A stretch of DNA of 64,000 nt, taken from NCBI RefSeq assembly GCF_028747785.1, contig NZ_CP118158.1, positions 3,348,001 to 3,412,000 of the forward strand, in the 5' to 3' direction. The notes beneath the pieces were generated by a model. It did no database searches. It was not told the DNA's origin and saw only the letters and a program-made list of their open reading frames with translations. This document shows positions 25,235 through 33,118 of this stretch, piece after piece; within the stretch, counting starts at the first letter, position 1; each line of letters begins with the position of its first letter. The DNA is from Halosimplex aquaticum (GTDB taxonomy: Archaea > Halobacteriota > Halobacteria > Halobacteriales > Haloarculaceae). The position numbers and the translations under genes are program-made.

Positions 25235-26017
25235 ATGGAACAACTCGTGAGAGAGAATAAGCCGTTACGAGTCGGACTGGAGGCGGTAGATAACGCGGCC
25301 ACGATCCACCAGGAGCGGGAGTGGGACGGCGCGGAGTTGAAGTCACCGCAACAGCTCGTCACGGAGATCGACTTCCGGATCGAACAGCGGATCAAAGAGC
25401 GGCTCTCCGCGGAGTTCCCGACGCACGCGTTCGTCGGAGAGGAAGAAGGCTCCGAGGGCGCCTCGGAGTCGGTCTGGTACATCGACCCGATCGACGGGAC
25501 GACCGACTTCGTCTACGACCTCCCCCACTCGTCGATATCGCTCGCCTACGTCGTCGACGGCGTCCGAACCGTCGGTATCGTACACCACCCCGAGTCGGAC
25601 ACGACGTACGCGGCGGTGGCGGGGGAGGGCGCATATCGCAACGGAGACCAGATCTCCGTCTCGGACGAGACCGACCTATCCCGCTCGCTCTTCGGCATCG
25701 GGTTCTCGCAAAACGACGTGAACAGCCAGACGCTCCGGACGGCGTTCGAGTTTCTCATCGACGAGACGCTGGGCGTGCGGCGATACGGGTCGGCCGCCCT
25801 GCAGCTCTGCTACGCCGCCGACGGGACCTTCGACGGGTTCCTCCACCGAAACCTTGGGTCGTGGGACGTCGCCGCGGGAACGCTCATCGTCGAGGAGGCC
25901 GGCGGCGTGGTGACCGATTTCGCCGGCAACTCCACCGAGGAACAGCTCTTCGAGGGCGACGTCGTCGCGACGAACGAGCAGTTGCGGGACCGCATGGAGT
26001 TCGTGACTCCCTCGTAA
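25235..26017 (+). CDS. Inositol monophosphatase family protein (sugar phosphatase candidate)
   Basis: This 260-residue member of the IMPase fold has GEEEG (first metal-binding Glu), WYIDPIDGTTDF (Asp, Asp, Thr ligands), GAYRNGDQI, RYGSAALQLCY and WDVAAGTLIVEEAGG. All catalytic parts are present, so it should be an active Mg-dependent phosphatase. Placed between the importer binding protein and the Gfo/Idh and amino-sugar genes, it could dephosphorylate a sugar or inositol phosphate made in the pathway, though this is inferred only from position. Only about a third of positions match the paralogue at 12084. Confidence 0.9.
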   Translation: MEQLVRENKPLRVGLEAVDNAATIHQEREWDGAELKSPQQLVTEIDFRIEQRIKERLSAEFPTHAFVGEEEGSEGASESVWYIDPIDGTTDFVYDLPHSSISLAYVVDGVRTVGIVHHPESDTTYAAVAGEGAYRNGDQISVSDETDLSRSLFGIGFSQNDVNSQTLRTAFEFLIDETLGVRRYGSAALQLCYAADGTFDGFLHRNLGSWDVAAGTLIVEEAGGVVTDFAGNSTEEQLFEGDVVATNEQLRDRMEFVTPS

Positions 26018-26193
26018 CGGCGACAGCCGCCGGTGAGGAACGGCGTCCGCACGCCGCCTGCCGTCCACACGTCGTCCGCCGTCAGCGACGCCGACTCCCC
26101 CGTCGTCTGTCACCACCGGCGCCGGTCCCACGGCCGATCTCTGGTGCCACACTTCCTTCGCGAGTGATACGATCCGGAACGTTGAAACCTGCC

Positions 26194-26212
26194 CTCCGAG
26201 ATGCTCTCGGAG
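26194..26212. promoter_or_regulatory. Perfect inverted repeat before the oxidoreductase gene
   Basis: CTCCGAGA (26194-26201) and TCTCGGAG (26205-26212) face each other across three bases, ending 11 bases before the ATG at 26224. As DNA this is an operator-like palindrome; as RNA, if transcription starts upstream, an 8-bp hairpin at the ribosome entry site. Confidence 0.35.
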
Positions 26213-26223
26213 AGGCGCGACGA

Positions 26224-27444
26224 ATGGATGAGACGAGCTTCGCAGTCGTTGGAGCACAGAACTTCGCCGCCGAATACATCTCGAACATCCGGTCGCTCGG
26301 AGGCGACGGCGTTGGGCTGGCGGGCGTCGTGATCACCGACCAGACGGCCGAAGGCGAGCGAGCTCGCGAACTCAGGCGCGACGGGATCCGGATCTTCGAC
26401 TCCTACGAGGACCTCCTGCGGAACGGCCACCGGCACGTCGACGTGATCGGGCTCCCGACGTCGATCGCTTCGCACGCCGAGTTGAGCATCGCGGGCATGA
26501 CTCACGGGTACGACGTGCTCCTGGAGAAACCCCCCGCGCCGACCGTCGGGGAACTCGACGCGATCAGTCGGACCGCGGACCGGACGGGCCGGTTCTGCTC
26601 CGTCGGGTTCCAGTACCTCCACGCGCCGTCGATCCGGCGGTTGAAACGCGAGCTACTCGACGGTGCGATCGGCGACCTCGAAGCCGTCGCGTGCCAGGGG
26701 TCCTGGCCGCGGTCGAACGCCTACTACGAGCGCAACGGCTGGGCCGGACGACTCGTCCACCGCGGGGACGTCGTCCTCGACGGCCCCGTCAACAACGCGT
26801 TCGCGCACTTCCTGCAGAACATGCTGTTTCTGACCGGCGAGGAGGCCCACGAGACGGGAACTCTCACCGAGGTGACCGCCGAGTGCTACCGCGCGAACCC
26901 GGACATTCAGGCCGCCGACATCGCGTGTCTCACCGCGACCACGGACGGGGGAGTCGATATCGACTTCTACGTCACGCACGTGCCGCCCGAGCGCCGCGAT
27001 CCGTCCATAGTGATCGAGGGGACCGAGGGGATCGCCGAGTGGCGCTACAGCGGGGATACGACGATCCGGCCGGCCGACGGCGAGCCGATCAGTTTCGACG
27101 ACGGGGACGTCGATCCCGGTCTGGAAGTGTTCCGTCGGACGGCGGCGTACGAACGGGGCGACGTCGACGCGCTCTACTGTACGCCGGAGACCACCCGCGA
27201 ATTCGTCACCGCCGTCAACGGCTCCTTCGAGTCGTCCGGGACCGTCGTTCAGCTTCCGGACGACGCGGTCCGCACCGAGGAAACGGACGACGGTACGGTC
27301 CGTCGCGTCGCCGAGGGGATCGACGAACTCCTCGACGAAGCGTTCGAGCGGCGAGTGCAACTTTCGGACACCGGGGCGGAGTGGGCCGAGCCGTCGTCAC
27401 CGGTGGACCTGACCGGGTACGAGCAGTTCACTCCGCTCTCCTGA
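26224..27444 (+). CDS. Gfo/Idh/MocA-family oxidoreductase
   Basis: A 406-residue NAD(P)-dependent sugar dehydrogenase-like protein. The N-terminal strand-loop FAVVGAQNFAAEYI replaces the usual GxGxxG by GAQNFA, so the Rossmann loop is atypical. DVIGLPTSIASHAELSIAGMTHGYDVLLEKPPA contains the signature EKP (catalytic-site Lys). GFQYLHAPSIRRLKREL and the following D-x3-N/H-rich region DGPVNNAFAHFLQNML (residues about 185-200) match the substrate domain of inositol 2-dehydrogenase/glucose-fructose oxidoreductase relatives. It oxidises or reduces a hydroxyl of a sugar or cyclitol; the exact one cannot be read. Next to an IMPase, inositol catabolism is one possibility. Confidence 0.85.
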   Translation: MDETSFAVVGAQNFAAEYISNIRSLGGDGVGLAGVVITDQTAEGERARELRRDGIRIFDSYEDLLRNGHRHVDVIGLPTSIASHAELSIAGMTHGYDVLLEKPPAPTVGELDAISRTADRTGRFCSVGFQYLHAPSIRRLKRELLDGAIGDLEAVACQGSWPRSNAYYERNGWAGRLVHRGDVVLDGPVNNAFAHFLQNMLFLTGEEAHETGTLTEVTAECYRANPDIQAADIACLTATTDGGVDIDFYVTHVPPERRDPSIVIEGTEGIAEWRYSGDTTIRPADGEPISFDDGDVDPGLEVFRRTAAYERGDVDALYCTPETTREFVTAVNGSFESSGTVVQLPDDAVRTEETDDGTVRRVAEGIDELLDEAFERRVQLSDTGAEWAEPSSPVDLTGYEQFTPLS

Positions 27445-28042
27445 ACCGCGTCGGTTCGACCGATCTACCGGCGGCTCCGTTTCTCCCCAGATAATTCGTT
27501 CAGTGCCACGCTCCGACGGAGGGATTCGGGCAGGCGTCCCTTCGGCCCGAGGGAGTCGCATCAGCCACGCCTGCCGACCGGTGGAACTCCGGCGCGCGCC
27601 CCGAGTCCCCTCCGGCGATTCGGACCACCCCGAAAGACGTGGTGGGGGCATATCGGTACCGAGGGATATATTCCACACATAGTGTTGTAATCGGGCCTTA
27701 TATACCGAGCGAACCCGGTCGAAATCTGCGACCGCGATTCCCATCAGCACCGACGAGATCGACTCTACCACGCGAGTTTTGGTAGTCGGCGAGACCTCGC
27801 GACCCCGACTCGATTCCCTTCCAGTGTGAGACGGCCCCGATATTTTCTCCCGAGGGGCGTCCGCTGAACACGGCGTTCGTCCCGCGACGTATTTCTCCCT
27901 CAGATATAGTACCAGTATATAGCCGACATACGGGCACATGCCGTGATCGTACCAGAGACCGAGCGGCAGGAAGCGGTCGGGAGGCGGACGCTGCACTGCG
28001 ATCCGGTGGACTTTTCATTCCGTTTCCGAAATTGACGACTTC
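27445..28042. other. Intergenic stretch with several TATA-like boxes
   Basis: About 600 bases without a credible gene. A/T clusters occur at about 27668-27705 (GGATATATTCC and CCTTATATACC) and at 27901-27931 (GATATAGTACCAGTATATAG). They could be promoter elements, but the nearest start, at 28043, is more than 110 bases away, and no clear TATA lies at the usual distance in front of it. Minus-strand open frames here look like composition shadows. Confidence 0.3.
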
Positions 28043-29062
28043 ATGATCGGAGAGCAGTCGAATGCAGCTATCAGTGAGGGCTGTGACGTCGTCGATCGAA
28101 CGCTCTCGGCGCGGGCCGCGATCGAACCGCTCGGTGACGCCGTCGCTGCGGCCCGGGAGGTGTTCTTCCTCGGGTGCGGTTCGTCGTACTGGACCGGTGA
28201 GATCGGAAGCTATCTCCTCGCAGCGGCGGGTGTCCCGGCGCGGGCGGAGTACGCCTCCGAGTTCCGCCACGCGGACCCCCCGGTCGACGAGGAGACGCTG
28301 GTCGTCGCCCTCTCGCAGTCCGGCGAAACGACGGAGACGGTCGCGGCCCTCGAACGGGCCGGACGGCGCGGCGCCGAGACCGCCGCGATCACGAACACGG
28401 CCGGGTCGACGCTCGACGAGCGCGCGGAACGGACGTACGTGACGCCCGCCGGCCGCGAGGAGGCGGTCATGGCCACGAAGACCGTCGACGCCGCCGTGGC
28501 GGCCCTGTATCTCCTGGCGGACCGCTTCCGCGACGGCGGACCGGACCTCTCGGCCGTCGGTGAGCGCTGCCGCGAGGCGCTGACCGTGGACCTCTCGGGG
28601 GCCGTGTCGGCGATCACGGCGACAGACCGGCTGTACGCGCTCGGGACAGGCCCGTTCCACGGGGTCGCCGGGGAGGCCGCGACGAAGTTCGCCGAGGCGA
28701 CCCGCCACCACGCGACGCCGCTGTCGACACTGGAGATCACGCACGGCCCGATCGCGAACAGCGACGGGAGCGCGGTGCTCGTGTTCGCGCTCACGGGAGA
28801 CCGAGCAGTCTACAGGCACGTCCTTGAGCGCCTGACAGACGCCGGCGCGGAGACGGTCGTATTTCGGCCGGCGGATGAATCGTACGCCGCTACCGAGACG
28901 ATCGCGGTCGGCCGACCGGTCGAGACGGCGCTACCGGCGCTGAAGCTCGTCCAGCGGCTGGCCTACGAGGGCGCCGTCGAACTGGGCCGGGACCCGGACG
29001 ATCCCCCGGAGCTATCCAAGCACGTCGAAGTTCCGGCGATCGCCGGGCAGAACCGCACATGA
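28043..29062 (+). CDS. SIS-domain sugar isomerase/deaminase (AgaS/GlmS-like)
   Basis: A 339-residue protein with two SIS (sugar isomerase) domains. First domain: VFFLGCGSSYWTGEI (residues about 39-53) and VALSQSGETTETV (about 88-100), the phosphosugar-binding loops. Second: RLYALGTGPFHGVAGEAATKFAEATRHHATPLSTLEITHGP, then the NSDGSAVLVFALTGD loop. This is the isomerase half found in glucosamine-6-phosphate synthase without the glutaminase half, as in AgaS and GlmS-like deaminases. It overlaps NagA by 4 bases (ATGA), so it is very likely the amino-sugar-6-phosphate deaminase/isomerase acting after the deacetylase. Fructoselysine-type deglycase activity is an alternative. Confidence 0.88.
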   Translation: MIGEQSNAAISEGCDVVDRTLSARAAIEPLGDAVAAAREVFFLGCGSSYWTGEIGSYLLAAAGVPARAEYASEFRHADPPVDEETLVVALSQSGETTETVAALERAGRRGAETAAITNTAGSTLDERAERTYVTPAGREEAVMATKTVDAAVAALYLLADRFRDGGPDLSAVGERCREALTVDLSGAVSAITATDRLYALGTGPFHGVAGEAATKFAEATRHHATPLSTLEITHGPIANSDGSAVLVFALTGDRAVYRHVLERLTDAGAETVVFRPADESYAATETIAVGRPVETALPALKLVQRLAYEGAVELGRDPDDPPELSKHVEVPAIAGQNRT

Positions 29063-30213
29063 GCGGGACGATCGACGTGTACGCCGGAACCGTCCTGACA
29101 CCGGGAGAGACGTACAGCGGGGCCGTTATCAGTGTCGTCGATGGCCGGATCGACGGCATCAACGAGTCCCCAGAGAGATCGGCCGACCTGTCGTTCCCGG
29201 ACGGGATCGCGATCCCCGGGCTGATCGATGTCCACACGCACGGATTCGGCGGTCACTGCGCGACTTCGGGTCACGCCTCGGACGTCGCCGAGATAGCCGA
29301 GTCGGCGCCGTCACACGGCGTGACGACGGTGTTTCCCACCACGATGTCGGCGACACACGGCCGCCTGCTGGACGCGGCGTCAGCGTTCGCCGCCGCGAGG
29401 GCCCGGGCGGCGGGAGGGGCGGACCTGCCCGGGTTGCATCTCGAAGGCCCGTATTTCACCGACGACGGCCACAGCGGGGTGCAGGATCCAGACACGTTTC
29501 GCGAGCCGAGCGTCGACGAACTCGACGAGCTCCTCGACGCGGCCGACGGCGGTATCGCCAGGGTCACGCTAGCACCGGAACTCGACGGAGCCCTCGAGTT
29601 CGTTCGAGCGGCGAAGCGCCGGGGACTCGTCGTCTCCGCGGCACACAGCGACGCGGGGTACGAGCGGACCCGGACGGCGTTCGACAGCGGCGTCTCCCTG
29701 GTGGCGCACCTCTACAACGGCATGGCGCAGTTCCACCACCGAAGGCCCGGGCTCGTGGGCGGGGCGCTGGTCGCCGACGGCGTCGCCGTCGAACTGATCG
29801 CCGACGGCGTCCACCTCCACCCCGCTGCCGTGGAGCTAGCGATCCGTGCCAAAGGCGTAGAGAACGTCCTCCTCGTCTCCGACTCGGCGCCCTACGCGGG
29901 CTGTCCCGACGGCGAATACGAAATCGGAGGGCGACGGGTCGTCGTGAGTGACGGCGCGTGTCGTGCAGATGACGGTGAGACACTCGCCGGGAGTGCGCTC
30001 ACGCTCGACGGCGCCGTCCGAACGGTCGTCGACGAGACGAGCGTGGACCTCGCGGACGCGGTGGCCATGGCGACGGCGAACCCGGCTCGCGAGCTGTCCC
30101 TCCTCGACCGGGGTCGACTCGCGACGGGGTACCGGGGAGACATCGCCGTGCTCGACGGGGACCTGGACGTCGTCGCGACGGTCGTCGAGGGGACGGTCCA
30201 GTATCGTCGCTGA
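29059..30213 (+). CDS. nagA: N-acetylglucosamine-6-phosphate deacetylase
   Basis: A 384-residue amidohydrolase. Family residues are visible: GLIDVHTHGFGG (HxH metal site), LHLEGPYF (metal-binding Glu), SAAHSDAGY (His), HLYNGM (substrate-binding His-Asn), VSDSAPYAG (catalytic Asp) and GETLAGSALTLDGAVR, the C-terminal signature of NagA. It removes acetate from N-acetylglucosamine-6-phosphate (or the galacto isomer) to give the amino-sugar phosphate, the substrate of the co-translated SIS protein. No sugar kinase is in the window, so phosphorylation must come from elsewhere. Confidence 0.92.
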   Translation: MSGTIDVYAGTVLTPGETYSGAVISVVDGRIDGINESPERSADLSFPDGIAIPGLIDVHTHGFGGHCATSGHASDVAEIAESAPSHGVTTVFPTTMSATHGRLLDAASAFAAARARAAGGADLPGLHLEGPYFTDDGHSGVQDPDTFREPSVDELDELLDAADGGIARVTLAPELDGALEFVRAAKRRGLVVSAAHSDAGYERTRTAFDSGVSLVAHLYNGMAQFHHRRPGLVGGALVADGVAVELIADGVHLHPAAVELAIRAKGVENVLLVSDSAPYAGCPDGEYEIGGRRVVVSDGACRADDGETLAGSALTLDGAVRTVVDETSVDLADAVAMATANPARELSLLDRGRLATGYRGDIAVLDGDLDVVATVVEGTVQYRR

Positions 30214-30324
30214 CGAGTCCAGGTGGATCCGTCCGGTCGCGAGCCCTCGCCCGACCCCGACGGCCGAGCGGCGTCTGTCGACCGTTCCAAAAACCTCAAA
30301 TAGCGGTGCGTCGCACCAGCGCGT

Positions 30325-31701
30325 GTGACTCCAGCCTCCGATCCCCCGGGAGCGGATAGAACCGACGCCGAGGCGCGCGTGATCTCGGAGAACGCCGGCC
30401 GCAAGAGCGCTCACGACAAACAGAACCCGCAGGCGGTCTACGCGCCGGGCGAGGACACGACCTTCGTCGTCTTCCGCGGCGAGAGCGCCGACCCGTACGC
30501 CACGTACTACGACCACGAGGGCGGCGAGATCGGGCCGGAAGTCCGGATCGGGACGAACCCGATCCCGGACGACGACACCCACGGCGCCCCCGCGCTGACG
30601 ATCGACGACGAGGGGTTCCTACACGTCTTCTACGGCGTCCACAACGACCCGCTCTCGTACGCGAAAAGCGAGGCGCCCTACGACACCAGCGCCTGGGAAC
30701 CGATGGGTCAGCCGATGGCGGAGGCCGATGACGACATCCTCGCCTCGGACTACTGGGAGACCGACCGGGCCCTGCTTTCCGTCCCCGGCGGAACCTACAC
30801 GTTTCCGCTTACGTACCAGAGCTACATATATTTACTGTATCGGACAGGAACGGAACCAAACGCCCACGGTCCGGATCCGGAACAGGGCGACCAGATCACT
30901 TACCCCTCCCACGCCTTTGCGACGATACTCCGGAGCACGGACGGGGGTGAGACGTGGGACGATATCGGGCCGGTGATCGACACCAGGGGCGCCCGGGGAC
31001 GACCGGAGTCCGACGCGTACGTCGAGGACTTCGACGAGCGGGACGGGAAGCTCCACATTACGTGGACCGTCGCGACCGGCGATCCCGACTCCCAGCCGCC
31101 GCGCGGTCACGACGGCCCGCGGCGCGGCGGTTACCACGCGTACTACGACACCGAGGACGGTCTCCTCTACGACCTGGCCGGGAACCAGTACGGGTCGACG
31201 ATAACCTGGGACGACCACAGCGATGGCGCCCTCCGTCTGGCGGACGACGAGTACACCACTCGGAGCGGGTGGGTGTACAAACACCTGCTCACCGACGACA
31301 CCGTCGTCGTCGTGTTCCAGTCGACGGACAACTTCGGGATCCCTGACGGGAAGTCCCAGCACGTCCTCGCGACCTACGACGACGGCTGGGCGTTCGAACG
31401 GATCCCGGGCTCCTACACCGCGAGCAATCACTCGCACGTCAGGACGAGCGACGACGGACGACTGGAAGCCCACCTCCTCACGGAGACCGACGAGGGTGGC
31501 GAGCGGGCCTCGGACTACTCCGTGCTCACGCGGTCCGACGGCGAGTGGACGCAGGAGGTGCTGCTGGAGGCCGAGCCGATCGAAGGGATCAACACCGTCA
31601 GGAACGGGACTGACGAGTTCGCGGCGCTGGCGAACGGGATAGCCAGCGATCGGCCGCAGTTCTCGAAGCGGCTCTGGGCTGTCGGGACGTTCTCGGGGTG
31701 A
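30325..31701 (+). CDS. BNR-repeat protein, possible polysaccharide lyase or glycosidase
   Basis: This 458-residue protein starts with GTG and lacks a signal peptide. It shows beta-propeller repeats of the BNR_4 (PF15892) kind: FRGESADPYATYYDHEGG, HGAPALTIDDEGFLHVFYGVH, STDGGETWDDIGPVIDTRG (a full Asp-box), HITWTV and RLYKHLLTDDTVVVVFQ-like strands. The N-terminal part with HGAPALT...HVFYG is typical of BNR_4 proteins, several of which are polysaccharide lyases of ulvan and related families (PL24/25/40). Without signal or catalytic residues that I can confirm, cytoplasmic degradation of an imported oligosaccharide is a reasonable guess only. It lies 111 bases behind nagA on the same strand. 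Confidence 0.7.
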   Translation: MTPASDPPGADRTDAEARVISENAGRKSAHDKQNPQAVYAPGEDTTFVVFRGESADPYATYYDHEGGEIGPEVRIGTNPIPDDDTHGAPALTIDDEGFLHVFYGVHNDPLSYAKSEAPYDTSAWEPMGQPMAEADDDILASDYWETDRALLSVPGGTYTFPLTYQSYIYLLYRTGTEPNAHGPDPEQGDQITYPSHAFATILRSTDGGETWDDIGPVIDTRGARGRPESDAYVEDFDERDGKLHITWTVATGDPDSQPPRGHDGPRRGGYHAYYDTEDGLLYDLAGNQYGSTITWDDHSDGALRLADDEYTTRSGWVYKHLLTDDTVVVVFQSTDNFGIPDGKSQHVLATYDDGWAFERIPGSYTASNHSHVRTSDDGRLEAHLLTETDEGGERASDYSVLTRSDGEWTQEVLLEAEPIEGINTVRNGTDEFAALANGIASDRPQFSKRLWAVGTFSG

Positions 31702-32068
31702 CTGGTGGGTAGTCGGCGGCTCTTCCGGACGGCTTCTGATCCGCCGACTCGGGTCCTCCGATCCGGATCTGCTTCCGAACGACGTGGCCGATCGGTCGTG
31801 AGATTCTATTAGTAATAAATCACACTATATGGGGAAAGCATACTAATTTTGAGTACTACATCTGCCTTGGACGTGGTCGGATTTCACACTCGCTGGATCC
31901 GTTGGTGATCGACGAGTCCGCCCGCTGAGACGATGATGGCAACACGTCGAGCGCCCGCGGCGTATGTAACGAAAAATCATTTGTCATTCCGCGGCGTACA
32001 GTAGACGCTTGCGGGAGCGCGGAGGCACGGCGCGGACGAACCGACGGCGATATCTGGGGACGAGAGAC
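31702..32068. other. Intergenic stretch
   Basis: About 370 bases; an A/T-rich part (31801-31857: TTCTATTAGTAATAAATCACACTATATGG) that may hold a promoter, then mixed sequence with a short open frame from a TTG at 32009 leading into the next gene. I see no RNA gene or repeat. Confidence 0.25.
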
Positions 32069-32935
32069 ATGCCACATACCGTCTGCACGGGGACTCAGAG
32101 CGGCGTACTGTCGTATCTCAAGCGGCTGTGGGATCGCCTGCTGGCGCCCGACCTCGACATGGCGACCAAACTGGAGCGCGAGTTCGCGAACGAGACCGAC
32201 GAGTTGGGGCTGGACTACGCGTTCCTCTCCCGGATCGACCGGGAGGCCGACCGGTTCACGTTCGAGATCGTCCACGGGCCCGGGGACCGCCTGGAGCGGA
32301 GCGTCTCGGTCCCGCTCGCCTGTACCTACTGTCGGAAGACGATAGCCGACCCCGGCGGGACGATGGCGGTCAGCGACGCCCTCGCGGAAGGGTGGGACGG
32401 GGACCGGGCGTACGAGCGATTCGGATTCCGGAGCTACGTCGGGACGACAGTGACCGTCGAGGGCGATCTGTACGGGACGCTCTGTTTCGCGGACACTGCC
32501 CCTCGTGCGGAGTCCATCAGGAGCGAAGAGCGGGCGCTCGTCGAGATGCTCGGCCGGTGGGTGACCTACGAGCTGAACCAGTGGACGGGACCGCCGACCG
32601 ACGAGACGGTCAGCCACAACCTCGGCGAGCACGACAGCCTGCGGTCGCCGCAGATCGACTCGATCATGGACGCGCTCGCCAAGCGTCCGCGGCGACTCAT
32701 CCTCCTCGCGCTGCTGGACGATTCCGTCGAGACCAGTCTCGACGGCGTCGAACGAGTGGCAGACGATTCCCTGTCGCGCGTGGCGTTACGGCACGCCCAC
32801 CTCCCGAAACTGGAGCAGACCGGCTACGTCGAGTGGCACCCCGCCGCGGATCGCTTCTCCCGCGGTCCGAACTTCCGAGAGATCGAACCGTTCCTCCGCC
32901 TGCTCCGGGAGTACACGGTCGGGTGTTCTCGATGA
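32069..32935 (+). CDS. GAF-domain transcriptional regulator with C-terminal haloarchaeal HTH (DUF7344-like)
   Basis: A 288-residue soluble protein. The GAF domain (about 30-175) has the pattern LDYAFLSRIDREADRFTFEIVHGPG, a cysteine pair CTYC (about 87-90) and GFRSYVGTTVTVEGDLYGTLCFAD. The remainder (about 205-285) is a winged helix that fits the haloarchaeal DUF7344 domain: DSIMDALAKRPRRLILLALLD, HAHLPKLEQTGYVEWHP. Single GAF-HTH proteins of this type are abundant in haloarchaea and thought to sense small molecules or redox. Start at the ATG at 32069; upstream only a TTG. Its target is unknown, but it sits between a probable sugar-catabolic block and the arabinofuranosidase gene. Confidence 0.82.
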   Translation: MPHTVCTGTQSGVLSYLKRLWDRLLAPDLDMATKLEREFANETDELGLDYAFLSRIDREADRFTFEIVHGPGDRLERSVSVPLACTYCRKTIADPGGTMAVSDALAEGWDGDRAYERFGFRSYVGTTVTVEGDLYGTLCFADTAPRAESIRSEERALVEMLGRWVTYELNQWTGPPTDETVSHNLGEHDSLRSPQIDSIMDALAKRPRRLILLALLDDSVETSLDGVERVADDSLSRVALRHAHLPKLEQTGYVEWHPAADRFSRGPNFREIEPFLRLLREYTVGCSR

Positions 32936-33118
32936 CGGCGAGTCACCGAGTCGAGTTCACCCGATAGGGCCATCGTAACCGGTCGACCACTGGCTCCACC
33001 GTCCCGCCCGGTGCCCGTTCGCCGTGCGTGTTTGTCACGCGTTCCCGAATCGTTTCACAGGTCAGTGTCATGAATTCTTGAATTAGTTATTTAATATTTG
33101 TATCTGTATATCACCCCG

